Shown one piece after another: positions 42,662 through 50,823 of a stretch of 64,000 nt of DNA. The DNA lies in the NCBI RefSeq assembly GCF_025452195.1, contig NZ_CP104969.1, positions 266,001 through 330,000 on the forward strand. The letters run 5' to 3'. The notes beneath the pieces were generated by a model, which made no database searches, was not told the DNA's origin, and was given only the letters and a program-made list of their open reading frames with translations. A program made the position numbers and the translations under genes. Positions within the stretch are counted from its first letter, which is position 1; each line of letters begins with the position of its first letter. Source of the stretch: Phyllobacterium zundukense (lineage in GTDB: Bacteria; Pseudomonadota; Alphaproteobacteria; Rhizobiales; Rhizobiaceae).

Positions 42662-43558
42662 TCACTTTTGCGGTACGTATTTTCGCCAGTCGTGCTCCTC
42701 GTGGAAACCCAGCACTTCGCGCGTCTTGCGATTGGAAAGCGGTGCTTCAAATTCGCCGAGCTCGCGCCTGATAGGCGTGTCGGGACAATATTTCTCGAGG
42801 AATTCCCGCGTTGGGAGGTTCGCGGTGATCGTGTCGTTGACGGCGTTGAATACCTGGAAGCCAAGGCCATCCTTGCGGATCGCCAGATCGACGATCTGTC
42901 CGAGGTCGCGCGCATCGATATAGCTCCAAGCATTGCGCTTGCGCGACATCGGGTCGGCGAGGAAAGCCGGAAAACGGTCGTACTCGTGCGGTTCGATGAC
43001 ATTGCCGATGCGCAGAGCGTAGATATCGGCGCCATAGCGCATGACAAAGGCGCGCGCGGTCTTCTCGTTCAGCACCTTGGAGAGCCCGTAGCTGTCCATC
43101 GGGTCGGTATCGTAGTCTTCCTCGAGCGGGAAATGATGGAAATCCTTGTCGCCTTCGGCAAAGCAGACGCCATAGGTCGTCTCGCTCGACGCGACGATGA
43201 TCTTCTTGATCCCGAGCTTCACCGCGGCCTCGATGACATTATAGGTTCCGATCGTATTGATGCGGAACGTCTCGTTGTCCGGCCTGATCAACACGCGCGG
43301 CACCGCTGCAAAATGCACGACCGCATCGATCGGCGCCGGACCCTTGCCGGTCTCGAAACCCTCGAAACCAAAGTGGCTGGAGAGTACGTCGAACATCTGG
43401 CCGCTGTCGGCGATGTCGGCATTGATGGTGTTGACGCCGGGATAGTCGAGCGGGGCGAGATCGACATTCAGGACCTCGTAACCCTTGTCGACGAGATAAG
43501 GAACCACGTGACGGCCGGCTTTACCGGTACCGCCTGTGAATACGATCCGCTTCGTCAT
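42662..43558 (-). CDS. NAD(P)-dependent sugar epimerase/dehydrogenase (extended SDR)
   Basis: A 298-residue extended SDR: IVFTGGTGKAGRHVVPYL at the N-terminus, VVHFAAVPR, catalytic segment SSETTYG and YGLSK, and IGNVIEPHEYDRF in the substrate part. It resembles uronate dehydrogenases and UDP-sugar epimerases. AAGGAG precedes ATG 43558. It is the third gene of an operon after a CUT2 sugar-transporter ATPase and permease, so it likely oxidises the imported sugar or uronic acid. Exact sugar unknown. Confidence 0.85.
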   Translation of the reverse strand: MTKRIVFTGGTGKAGRHVVPYLVDKGYEVLNVDLAPLDYPGVNTINADIADSGQMFDVLSSHFGFEGFETGKGPAPIDAVVHFAAVPRVLIRPDNETFRINTIGTYNVIEAAVKLGIKKIIVASSETTYGVCFAEGDKDFHHFPLEEDYDTDPMDSYGLSKVLNEKTARAFVMRYGADIYALRIGNVIEPHEYDRFPAFLADPMSRKRNAWSYIDARDLGQIVDLAIRKDGLGFQVFNAVNDTITANLPTREFLEKYCPDTPIRRELGEFEAPLSNRKTREVLGFHEEHDWRKYVPQK

Positions 43559-43582
43559 TTTTGCATTCTCCTTAGGACTCAA

Positions 43583-44581
43583 TCATTCACTCTGGCGGAA
43601 TTTGCGAATCCGGTCGAACAGCACCGCGAACAGGATGGCGCCGCCAATGAAACAGCCTTGCCAGAAGGCATTGATGCCAAGCAATCCAAGACTGTTACGG
43701 ATCACTTCGATCAACGCCGCCCCGACGATTGCCCCGAGGGCCGTGCCAACGCCGCCCGCGAGAGCCGCGCCGCCGATGACGGCTGCGGCAATAACCTGCA
43801 ACTCGAGGCCGGTGCCGATATTGGTGGTGATCGCACCAAGCCAGCCGGTCTGGATAATCCCGGCAATACCTGCCGAAAGCGACGAGATCATATAGACCGC
43901 CACCTTGATCTGGCGAACCGGCACGCCGGTAAGGATTGCCGCATGCTCGTTGCCGCCAATGGCATAAATGTACCGTCCGAATCTCGTCCAACGCAAGATA
44001 AAGCCGGTAAGCAAGGCCAGCACGACCATGTAGACCACGGGGTTGGCGATACCGAAGAACCATGCACCGCCGCCAAGTGCCAGGAGTTTGTCGTGGTCCG
44101 GCCCGAACTGGAAAACAACCGTATTGCCGGAAGCGACCATGGCGAGACTGCGTGCGATCGACAGCGTCGCGAGCGTTACAACGAATGACGGCATGCCTAT
44201 ATAGGCGATAAGCAGACCATGACATGCGCCGATGACGAGAGCTGTAGCGATGGAAGCTGCTATACCGACCTCGATACTGTAACCGGCATGCATGACGACG
44301 CCGAGTATCATGCTGCAAAGGCAAAGCACCGAGCCAACGGACAGATCGATGCCGCCTGTGATGATGACCAGCGTCATACCAAGCGCGATGATCGCGACGA
44401 AGGTGACGTTGCGGGTGATGTTGTAGAGGTTTTTGGAGGTCGCGAAGGAATCAGTCGCGAACGACAAAAAGATGCACGCAAGAATGACGGCGACCAAAAC
44501 CCAGAAAGTCTGGCTGCTCAGTTTTTCCGCAAGCCAGCTCTGCTGCTTGTGCGCAATGGTCTGGTCAAGTGTAATTGCCAT
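43583..44581 (-). CDS. Sugar ABC transporter permease (RbsC/FrcC type)
   Basis: A 332-residue permease with about nine helices. Family blocks are TRNVTFVAIIALGMTLVIITGGIDLSVGS, IGMPSFVVTLATLSIARSLA, GRYIYAIGGNEHAAILTGV and AAAVIGGAALAGGVGTALGA. It belongs to the CUT2 group that takes up monosaccharides. The start ATG 44581 has GAAGG upstream; the longer frame is inside the ATPase gene. Confidence 0.92.
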   Translation of the reverse strand: MAITLDQTIAHKQQSWLAEKLSSQTFWVLVAVILACIFLSFATDSFATSKNLYNITRNVTFVAIIALGMTLVIITGGIDLSVGSVLCLCSMILGVVMHAGYSIEVGIAASIATALVIGACHGLLIAYIGMPSFVVTLATLSIARSLAMVASGNTVVFQFGPDHDKLLALGGGAWFFGIANPVVYMVVLALLTGFILRWTRFGRYIYAIGGNEHAAILTGVPVRQIKVAVYMISSLSAGIAGIIQTGWLGAITTNIGTGLELQVIAAAVIGGAALAGGVGTALGAIVGAALIEVIRNSLGLLGINAFWQGCFIGGAILFAVLFDRIRKFRQSE

Positions 44582-44618
44582 GGTCGACCTTCTATTTCTT
44601 AATTCGCCGACATGCCGG

Positions 44619-45362
44619 CTACGCAACCTGTTCGATGGCGCCGGTGATGAGGCCGGTGACTTCTTCGGGCGAACTCGCCGCAATCCGCTTGTCGGCAACC
44701 TTGCGCCCTCGCCGCATGACGATGACCCGGTCGGCGACATCGAAAACATCCGGCATGCGGTGGCTGATGAGCACAACGGCAATACCCTGATCGCGCAGGT
44801 GGCGTATCAAATTCAGCACCTCGGCAACCTGACGCACGGAGATCGCCGCCGTCGGTTCGTCCATGAGCACGATCTTCGCCTCGGAAAGCCTCGTCCTTGC
44901 AATCGCCACCGCCTGCCGCTGCCCGCCGGACATCTGCTTGACGAGATCCCGAGGGCGGGTTTCGGATTTCAGCTCGGCGAAAATCTGTCCGGCGCGTTTG
45001 TACATCGACGCGTAGTCGAGGATGCGGAAAGGCCCGATGCCACGGCGAATCTCGCGACCAAGGAACACATTTGCAGCAGCGGTGAGGTTATCGCAGAGCG
45101 CCAGATCCTGGTGAACGATCTCGATGCCATGACGGCGCGCTTCGACCGGCTTGTTGAGGACCAACTCGGCGCCATCCATGCGCATGGTGCCATGGCTCGG
45201 GCTGAAATTGCCTGCGATCATTTTGACGAGCGTCGATTTACCCGCCCCATTGTCGCCCATGAGGCCAACGACTTCGCCGGCCTCGATGGAGAATGAAACA
45301 TCATTGACGGCTTGAATGGCGCCGAAATGTTTTGAAATGTTGGTGAGTTCCAGAACTGCCAC
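44619..45362 (-). CDS. Sugar ABC transporter ATPase, single-domain (FrcA-like)
   Basis: A 247-residue ABC ATPase: LELTNISKHFGAIQAVNDVSF, Walker A GDNGAGKST, MSGGQRQAVAIAR, Walker B IVLMDEPTAAISV, H-loop ISHRMPDVF. CUT2 ATPases are normally double (RbsA, about 500 aa); this one has a single cassette like rhizobial FrcA. Start GTG 45362 with GGGAGG 10 nt upstream; the longer TTG/ATG frame into 45470 is not supported by a site. Confidence 0.9.
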   Translation of the reverse strand: MAVLELTNISKHFGAIQAVNDVSFSIEAGEVVGLMGDNGAGKSTLVKMIAGNFSPSHGTMRMDGAELVLNKPVEARRHGIEIVHQDLALCDNLTAAANVFLGREIRRGIGPFRILDYASMYKRAGQIFAELKSETRPRDLVKQMSGGQRQAVAIARTRLSEAKIVLMDEPTAAISVRQVAEVLNLIRHLRDQGIAVVLISHRMPDVFDVADRVIVMRRGRKVADKRIAASSPEEVTGLITGAIEQVA

Positions 45363-45745
45363 CAGCCGTATGCCTCCCGTGCATGTTGCTCGCACCGCCA
45401 AACGTTCCCTTGGAACACGAGGCTTTTTGCGATCCCGCCCTCCCCTCCCAGGAAGAGCCGTGAGGGGCATTTACGCAAACGCGGCGCGGGGCGTCAATCG
45501 ACTTTCGGCCGATTCCGGTCACCATCTACACCAAAAGTCGTTTTATATGATAAATACCCATTGACGGACGAACTTTGCCAATATTAGCTGGTGCCCGGAG
45601 GAATGCCTTTGTCTGTAACGCAGCGGATAAAGTTGGAGGGGGTTCGGGATAAAGCAGGTTTAGCACCCGCGGTCGCTCATCCGATCAGCGGTTGAAGACT
45701 GAATGGCGGGCATTTCATGTCCGTTTTGTTTCCAGGGAGGAATAA
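45363..45745. other. 383-bp divergent intergenic region, no gene seen
   Basis: It separates the sugar-transporter ATPase operon from the divergent binding-protein gene. TTGACG (45561-45566) and TATTAG (45582-45587) form a weak promoter-like pair (15-bp spacing) toward the binding protein. No convincing palindrome or riboswitch was recognised, but its length suggests control sites for both transcripts. Confidence 0.5.
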
Positions 45746-46735
45746 ATGAGAAAGTCACTATTGTTAGTCGCCGCGGCCGCTCTTGCACTTGGTGCGGGAC
45801 CTGCTCTGGCAAAAAAACAGCTCGTCATCGTCGTTAAAGGTCTCGACAATCCGTTTTTCGAGGCAATCAATCAAGGTTGCCAGAAGTGGAACAGCGAGAA
45901 TGCGAGTTCGGAGTATGAATGTTTCTACACCGGTCCCGCATCGACATCGGATGAAGCCGGCGAAGCGCAGATCGTCCAGGACATGCTCGGCAAGGCCGAT
46001 ACGGCCGCGATCGCGATCTCGCCTTCGAACGCCAAGCTGATTGCCCAGACGATCAAGACGGCCAATCCATCGGTCCCAGTGATGACGCTGGACGCTGATC
46101 TTGCCGCTGAAGATGCTGCGTTGCGCAAGACCTATCTCGGCACAGACAACTATCTGATGGGCTTCAAGATTGGCGAATACATCAAGAAGGGCAAGCCAAA
46201 CGGCGGTACGATATGCACGATCGAGGGCAATACCGGCGCCGATAATATCCTTCGCCGGGCGCAAGGCATGCGCGACGCGCTGACTGGTCAGAAGGGCTTG
46301 GCCGCACTCAAGGGCGAAGGTGGCTGGACGGAAGTTCCGGGCTGCCCTGTCTTCACCAATGACGACGGCGCCAAGGGCGTTCAGGCTATGACGGACATCC
46401 TTGCGGCCAATCCGAAGCTCGACGCCTTCGGGATCATGGGCGGCTGGCCGCTGTTCGGCGCGCCACAGCCTTACCGTGACCTGTTTGGTCCCTACAAGGA
46501 AAAGATCGCCAGCAATGAGTTCGTCATCGGCGCCGCCGATACGATCGGCGATGAGGTGGCCATTGCCGGCGAAGGCCTGGTTACCGCACTCGTTGGTCAG
46601 CGGCCTTTCGAAATGGGCTATAAGGCACCTTCCGTCATGATCGATCTGATCGAAGGCAAGCCCGTTGAAGATCCAGTCTTTACCGGTCTCGACGAATGCA
46701 CCAAGGATACGGTTGCGACCTGCATCCAGAAGTAA
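45746..46735 (+). CDS. Sugar ABC transporter substrate-binding protein (RbsB-like)
   Basis: A 329-residue periplasmic-binding-protein type 1 with a signal peptide (SLLLVAAAALALGAGPALA). Features: VIVVKGLDNPFFEAINQGCQKW, AIAISPSNAKLIAQTIKTAN, VMTLDADLA, LGTDNYLMGFKIGEYIKKG, and a C-terminal DECTKDTVATCIQK with two Cys. GGGAGGAATAA precedes the ATG. It stands divergent from its likely permease/ATPase operon, not in it. Confidence 0.9.
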   Translation: MRKSLLLVAAAALALGAGPALAKKQLVIVVKGLDNPFFEAINQGCQKWNSENASSEYECFYTGPASTSDEAGEAQIVQDMLGKADTAAIAISPSNAKLIAQTIKTANPSVPVMTLDADLAAEDAALRKTYLGTDNYLMGFKIGEYIKKGKPNGGTICTIEGNTGADNILRRAQGMRDALTGQKGLAALKGEGGWTEVPGCPVFTNDDGAKGVQAMTDILAANPKLDAFGIMGGWPLFGAPQPYRDLFGPYKEKIASNEFVIGAADTIGDEVAIAGEGLVTALVGQRPFEMGYKAPSVMIDLIEGKPVEDPVFTGLDECTKDTVATCIQK

Positions 46736-46749
46736 GTTTAACAATTGGG

Positions 46750-46770
46750 AGCGCCCGACATCAGGGCGCT
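46750..46770. terminator. Possible hairpin between convergent binding-protein and hydrolase genes
   Basis: AGCGCCC (46750-46756) pairs with GGGCGCT (46764-46770) over a 7-nt loop, between the stops of convergent genes. The T-run is missing on both sides, so this is a tentative bidirectional terminator. Confidence 0.45.
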
Positions 46771-46778
46771 TCCAAACA

Positions 46779-47543
46779 CTAGAGCAAGGGACCTTGGCTC
46801 AGGGCCTCATCGAAGAATGTCGTCAGCCGCTTCCAGTGCCTCTCACCGCCCACGGCGTTGTAAACGCCATGATCCGGCACCGCCCAGCCATGCGCCATGC
46901 CGACATAATTCTCGATGATGTGATCGACTTCGGCGGTTCTCAACGCTTCGGCGAGACGTGCCGATTGCTCCGGCGGAAAGCTGCCGTCAACTCCTGCCAC
47001 GCCCACATAGACACGGCCCTTGATCCCGCCTGCCAAACGATGCGGGCTGTCTTCGGCGTCGCTGGCGAGATTGCCACCATGAAAGCTCGCCGCTGCCGCG
47101 ACCCTTTCCGGAAAGGCGCCTGCAGCGGTAACGGCTCGCCCACCGCCCATGCAATAACCGACGGTACCAATGGGTCCGGTCACGCCGGCTGCCACCAGCG
47201 TATCGAGAAACGAAGCCGTATCGCGTCTGGTCATTTCCTGGCTTGTGCCGCGGACCATGATCATGATCTGTGCTTTGGCAGTTTCGTCGGAAAACGCCGT
47301 TCCGGTAGAGGGGCCATAGGTTCCGAACCGATAGAAGAGATCTGGCAGAAGAACCACATAGCCGAGATCCGCAAGACGTTGAGCCATGCCATCCAGTGCA
47401 GGCCTCGGACCCATCGCATCCATGTAGAACACCACACCGCGCCCGGCACTGCTTATCTTTGATACCGCCGCCGAGGGATCAGCGCGAAAGATAGCGGCTT
47501 TGGCCGTGCCGTCGGCCGTCTTGATTTCAATGCTCTGTTTCAT
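46779..47543 (-). CDS. Dienelactone hydrolase family protein
   Basis: A 254-residue alpha/beta-hydrolase. The dienelactone hydrolase triad is visible: nucleophile C131 in GYCMGGG, D186 in GVDGSFP and H218 in GMAHGWA. Such enzymes open dienelactones in chlorocatechol pathways or hydrolyse other small esters; here no aromatic-degradation genes are adjacent. AGGA lies 8 nt before ATG 47543. It is downstream of the TetR gene on the same strand (135-bp gap) and may be controlled by it. Confidence 0.88.
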   Translation of the reverse strand: MKQSIEIKTADGTAKAAIFRADPSAAVSKISSAGRGVVFYMDAMGPRPALDGMAQRLADLGYVVLLPDLFYRFGTYGPSTGTAFSDETAKAQIMIMVRGTSQEMTRRDTASFLDTLVAAGVTGPIGTVGYCMGGGRAVTAAGAFPERVAAAASFHGGNLASDAEDSPHRLAGGIKGRVYVGVAGVDGSFPPEQSARLAEALRTAEVDHIIENYVGMAHGWAVPDHGVYNAVGGERHWKRLTTFFDEALSQGPLL

Positions 47544-47678
47544 GGATCTGTCCTGTCGTTACGGTTCGGACGCATGCAATGATGCGAGGCGCCGGCTTCT
47601 CAATACCGAGCATCGACAGCCGGGCACAAACACATCACTTGAATGCATGGCATTCAGGAATTGTTTTCAGAAATATTA

Positions 47679-48296
47679 TCAGTGTTTGGAGAATGCATCT
47701 ATCAAGGCGTCGCAGGTCTGCTTGAGCCTCTGTTGCGGGCCTTCGATACCGATGCTCTGACCACAGACCCGCGCGCCCTCGACCAGAAGTACGAGAGCCT
47801 GAGCGAGCTGTTCGTATTGCTGAACGCCCGCCATTCGGCAAAGTTCGACCAAATGCTGCACATGCGCTTTTTTAGCGTCCATGATGACTTTTTGGGCGGG
47901 GTGACCGGCCTCTTTTATTTCAACCGCCGCATTGACGAGATCGCAGCCGCGCAAATCATTGAAGATACGCTGGGCAGCTTCATCGACCCAACCCCGCAAT
48001 TGCTTTGCCGGGTCGCCGGGATAGGCGTTCTCCAGATCGGTCCAGATACGTTCCTTTTCGCTCGACACCTGTTTCAGGCACTCGCAAACCAGATCGTCCT
48101 TGCAGCCAAAGTGACGATAGAGCGTCATCTTGTTGGAGCCGGCAGCCTCGGCAATGGCATCGACACCGACGCCTTTGATCCCGTGTTGGCGAAACAGCTC
48201 TATGGCGCTCTTCACGATCCGCTCACGAGGACGTTCCAGCGTGGTCACGAGCTTGTCAGAATTATCTGCTATTGCTTCCAAAGGGGTACTTGACAT
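47679..48296 (-). CDS. TetR family transcriptional regulator
   Basis: A 205-residue repressor: N-terminal helix-turn-helix RERIVKSAIELFRQHGIKGVGV, recognition EAAGSNKMTLYRHFGCKDDLV, then an all-helical ligand domain. The ATG at 48296 has no ribosome site, and a putative operator begins only 4 bp upstream, so translation may be weak or leaderless. It is divergent from the 82-aa ORF at 48451 and upstream of the dienelactone hydrolase; both are candidate targets. Confidence 0.88.
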   Translation of the reverse strand: MSSTPLEAIADNSDKLVTTLERPRERIVKSAIELFRQHGIKGVGVDAIAEAAGSNKMTLYRHFGCKDDLVCECLKQVSSEKERIWTDLENAYPGDPAKQLRGWVDEAAQRIFNDLRGCDLVNAAVEIKEAGHPAQKVIMDAKKAHVQHLVELCRMAGVQQYEQLAQALVLLVEGARVCGQSIGIEGPQQRLKQTCDALIDAFSKH

Positions 48297-48300
48297 TGAT

Positions 48301-48341
48301 GTTACCGCTTAGTAACTATTGGGACGTTACTGACCGGTAAC
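48301..48341. promoter_or_regulatory. Paired 16-bp TetR-type operators
   Basis: Two partly palindromic 16-mers with GTTAC...GTAAC ends lie at 48301-48316 and 48326-48341. The first, read on the minus strand, equals the second at 14 of 16 positions. Centres are 25 bp apart, about two and a half helical turns. They lie directly in front of the TetR start and in the divergent promoter. Confidence 0.75.
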
Positions 48342-48450
48342 ACACATTGAATGCCGAAGTCAATTCACTCGTTCGCCACCCTGCCCGTAACCCCCAACGC
48401 CGTAATTTTGATCCAATACAGTTTTACTGGTCATCGAGAAGGAGACCAAT

Positions 48451-48699
48451 ATGTCCCAGTTTTATTCCGACCTCACCCAGTCACAAGTCCTTTCGGACCC
48501 GCTGATCAACGCTGTGATGCGTGCCGATCGCGTCAGCCGAAAAGAGCTCGAGCTCCTTATGACGACAGTCGCGACCAAGAATTTCAGTCATGAGACGGCC
48601 AGCGAATGGCGCCGTCCGCTACCAGCTTTCGTCTCGGCGCAGCCGCTGAAAGGCAGCACGGACCTTTCGAGTAAAATGTGCCAAGGGTCCGCCTGCTAA
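48451..48699 (+). CDS. Small hypothetical protein, 82 aa
   Basis: I do not recognise it. It is supported by a strong ribosome site (GAAGGAGACC before ATG 48451) and by a perfect terminator after its stop. It is soluble, with a predicted helix (LSDPLINAVMRADRVSRKEL) and a polar C-terminus ending SKMCQGSAC. Divergent from tetR across paired operators, so it may be the regulator's main target. Confidence 0.68.
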   Translation: MSQFYSDLTQSQVLSDPLINAVMRADRVSRKELELLMTTVATKNFSHETASEWRRPLPAFVSAQPLKGSTDLSSKMCQGSAC

Positions 48700-48720
48700 C
48701 GAGTGATCAAGACGCGATAA

Positions 48721-48753
48721 AAACTGCGGCTCTTCCCGGAAGAGCCGCAGTTT
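48721..48753 (+). terminator. Rho-independent terminator of the 82-aa gene
   Basis: A perfect 15-bp stem (48721-48735 with 48739-48753), CCG loop and TTCTTTAAA tail, 21 bp after the stop. A-rich flank on the other side would also allow function on the minus strand. Confidence 0.92.
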
Positions 48754-49081
48754 TTCTTTAAACTCCACCTGAAAATCCACTGGCGCCGGTTGTTTTCTCG
48801 TCGATCAGTTGCAGGCGTTCCGCCATTCGAGCGGCTTGCGGACGGTGAATGTCAGAGATGGCAAGCGGCGGTGTGTCCGTAGCTGATCGGCTGGCTCATG
48901 CCACAGCATCTAGCGACGAAAACTGACCACGGATGACCTCGCATCACAACAGGAACGGTGTTTTAGGATAATATTCCCTTGCAAAGCGGTGGACCGTTAG
49001 AAATCTGAATGTTACGTTTCGTTGTGGGAGGATAGTCCGCATCCGATGAGGAGGCCGGATACGCAAGTTGGAGAGAATTCG
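48754..49081. other. 328-bp intergenic region before the glycanase gene
   Basis: No gene is seen. It should contain the promoter of the RTX-GH16 gene. GGAGG at 49028 and GGAGA near 49070 are present; the latter fits ATG 49082. No operator palindrome was recognised. Confidence 0.5.
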
Positions 49082-50524
49082 ATGAGCAGAACTATCCTGA
49101 ACGCCGTGGGTGTACCGTTGTACTATAGCGGAAGCTCAACGGCATGGTTTTCCGCAACTGGATCCGGTCCCGAACTTCACGGAACGAATGGCAATGATTC
49201 CCTGTGGGGAGACGCCGCCGTCAACGTCACCATGATGGGCGGGATGGGCGACGACATTTACTATCGCTATTCAAGCATCAATCGTGTGTTTGAGGCAGCC
49301 GACCAAGGTGTTGATACCGTAAACACATGGATGAGTACCACGCTGCGGGAAAATTTTGAAAACCTGACAGTCACAGGCGATGGGCGTTACGCCTTTGGCA
49401 ACGATGCCGATAACATAATTACAGGTGGCTCCGGCAGCCAGACCATCGATGGTCGCGAAGGGAACGACGTTCTGACCGGCGCCGGTGGTGCCGATACCTT
49501 CATCGTGACGAAGGGCAACGGGAGCGATCTGCTCACCGATTTCGGTTCCAACGATGTAGTGCGCCTCGATGGTTACGGGCTGACCTCTTTCGAGCAGGTT
49601 CGCAACAGCCTCACCCAGGAAGGGGACGATCTCAGGCTTTCTCTTGGAACAGGTGAAAGTCTGGTTTTTAACGACACAACCGCGGACGAACTCCGGGCGG
49701 ACCAGTTTGAACTGAGTCTTGATCGTTCCACTTTGACCCGCACGTTTTCCGACGATTTCAATTCGCTCCAGCTTCATGACGGGGATACCGGTACATGGGA
49801 GGCGAAATATTGGTGGGCGCCCGAACAGGGAGGAACGCTGTCAGGCAACGGCGAGCTTCAATGGTATGTCAACCCTTCCTACCAGCCCACAGCCTCGGTC
49901 AATCCATTTTCCGTGCACGATGGTGTCTTGACCATCACCGCGGAACAGACGCCGGAGGCGATAAAATCCGAAGTCGATGGTTACGACTATACGTCTGGAA
50001 TGCTGACGACTCATCCCTCCTTTGCCCAGACCTACGGCTATTTCGAAATCCGCGCCGACATGCCGGACGATCAGGGTACATGGCCTGCCTTCTGGCTGCT
50101 TCCAGAAGACGGTTCCTGGCCCCCTGAACTCGACGTCGTGGAAATGACCGGACAGGATCCGAACACCATCCACGCCACCGTCCATTCGAACGAGACTGGC
50201 GAACAGACTTCGGAGACAACTGCCGTGAAGGTCGGCGATACCGACGGATTTCACGACTACGGCGTGTTATGGCAGGAAGATGAGATTGTCTGGTATTTCG
50301 ATGATGTTGCCGTCGCGCATGCGGATACCCCATCAGACATGCACGATCCGATGTACATGCTCGTCAACCTCGCCGTCGGAGGCATAGCGGGCACGCCAAC
50401 GGACGGTCTGGCGGATGGTTCTGAAATGAAAATCGATTACATCAGGGCCTATTCCCTCGAAGACCTGGGTGTTGACGCGGGCACCGATGCGCTGTCCTCA
50501 CAAACTTCCGACTGGCATATTTAA
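49082..50524 (+). CDS. RTX-repeat glycoside hydrolase family 16 endoglycanase (ExsH-like)
   Basis: A 480-residue secreted enzyme. Residues ~35-210 hold glycine-rich RTX calcium-binding repeats (GGMGDDIYY, GGSGSQTIDGREGNDVLTG, GAGGADTFIV). Residues ~225-465 are a GH16 domain with the catalytic motif ELDVVE: E349 nucleophile, D351, E354 acid/base; WPAFWLLPED and YDYTSGMLTT are family blocks. There is no Sec signal, so type I secretion (PrsDE-like) is expected. By analogy with ExsH it would cleave succinoglycan-like or beta-glucan exopolysaccharide. The RTX part lies before the catalytic domain, though in many type I substrates it is C-terminal. Start ATG 49082 with GGAGA. Confidence 0.9.
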   Translation: MSRTILNAVGVPLYYSGSSTAWFSATGSGPELHGTNGNDSLWGDAAVNVTMMGGMGDDIYYRYSSINRVFEAADQGVDTVNTWMSTTLRENFENLTVTGDGRYAFGNDADNIITGGSGSQTIDGREGNDVLTGAGGADTFIVTKGNGSDLLTDFGSNDVVRLDGYGLTSFEQVRNSLTQEGDDLRLSLGTGESLVFNDTTADELRADQFELSLDRSTLTRTFSDDFNSLQLHDGDTGTWEAKYWWAPEQGGTLSGNGELQWYVNPSYQPTASVNPFSVHDGVLTITAEQTPEAIKSEVDGYDYTSGMLTTHPSFAQTYGYFEIRADMPDDQGTWPAFWLLPEDGSWPPELDVVEMTGQDPNTIHATVHSNETGEQTSETTAVKVGDTDGFHDYGVLWQEDEIVWYFDDVAVAHADTPSDMHDPMYMLVNLAVGGIAGTPTDGLADGSEMKIDYIRAYSLEDLGVDAGTDALSSQTSDWHI

Positions 50525-50551
50525 GGCGCGCGTGTTGGTCCGCTCTACGCT

Positions 50552-50821
50552 TTATGCATCGATTTCGCGCTTCAGCGGATGCCATTTGTGGTTCTCAGTG
50601 CTGCACATGGTGGCGTCCGTTAGTTGCAATGGTGTTTCGCTCGCCGCATGACGTGAAGCTGACACGGATTCTGCAAACAAACCGGAATTGCCGTAACCTC
50701 CTTGTATTGTTGCAATCAGGACGGCACAGAGCGCGACACTGACGATATACTTGTGGCCGAGATCGTTCGTCTTCTCGATTCGGTCGTGGACATATTCAGG
50801 AACACGATCAGTCTCTTGCAT
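50552..50821 (-). CDS. Small membrane protein, 89 aa, in the aldehyde oxidoreductase operon
   Basis: Unrecognised. One transmembrane helix (HKYIVSVALCAVLIATIQGG, ~23-42) follows a polar N-terminus, and the rest is a polar, probably periplasmic tail. A good ribosome site (AGGAG, 7 nt) precedes ATG 50821; the start lies 2 bp after the stop of the molybdopterin subunit gene, so it is the last gene of that operon. It might anchor or assemble the oxidoreductase, which is inference from position only. Confidence 0.7.
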   Translation of the reverse strand: MQETDRVPEYVHDRIEKTNDLGHKYIVSVALCAVLIATIQGGYGNSGLFAESVSASRHAASETPLQLTDATMCSTENHKWHPLKREIDA

Positions 50822-50823
50822 GG

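Noticed and set aside
42521..44188. A 555-residue open frame on the plus strand
   Set aside because: It lies antisense to the sugar dehydrogenase and RbsC-type permease genes, which have clear family motifs; the antisense product is charged and matches nothing. G+C-rich codon bias explains it.
47643..48293. A 216-residue open frame on the plus strand
   Set aside because: Antisense to the TetR gene; no ribosome site or family.
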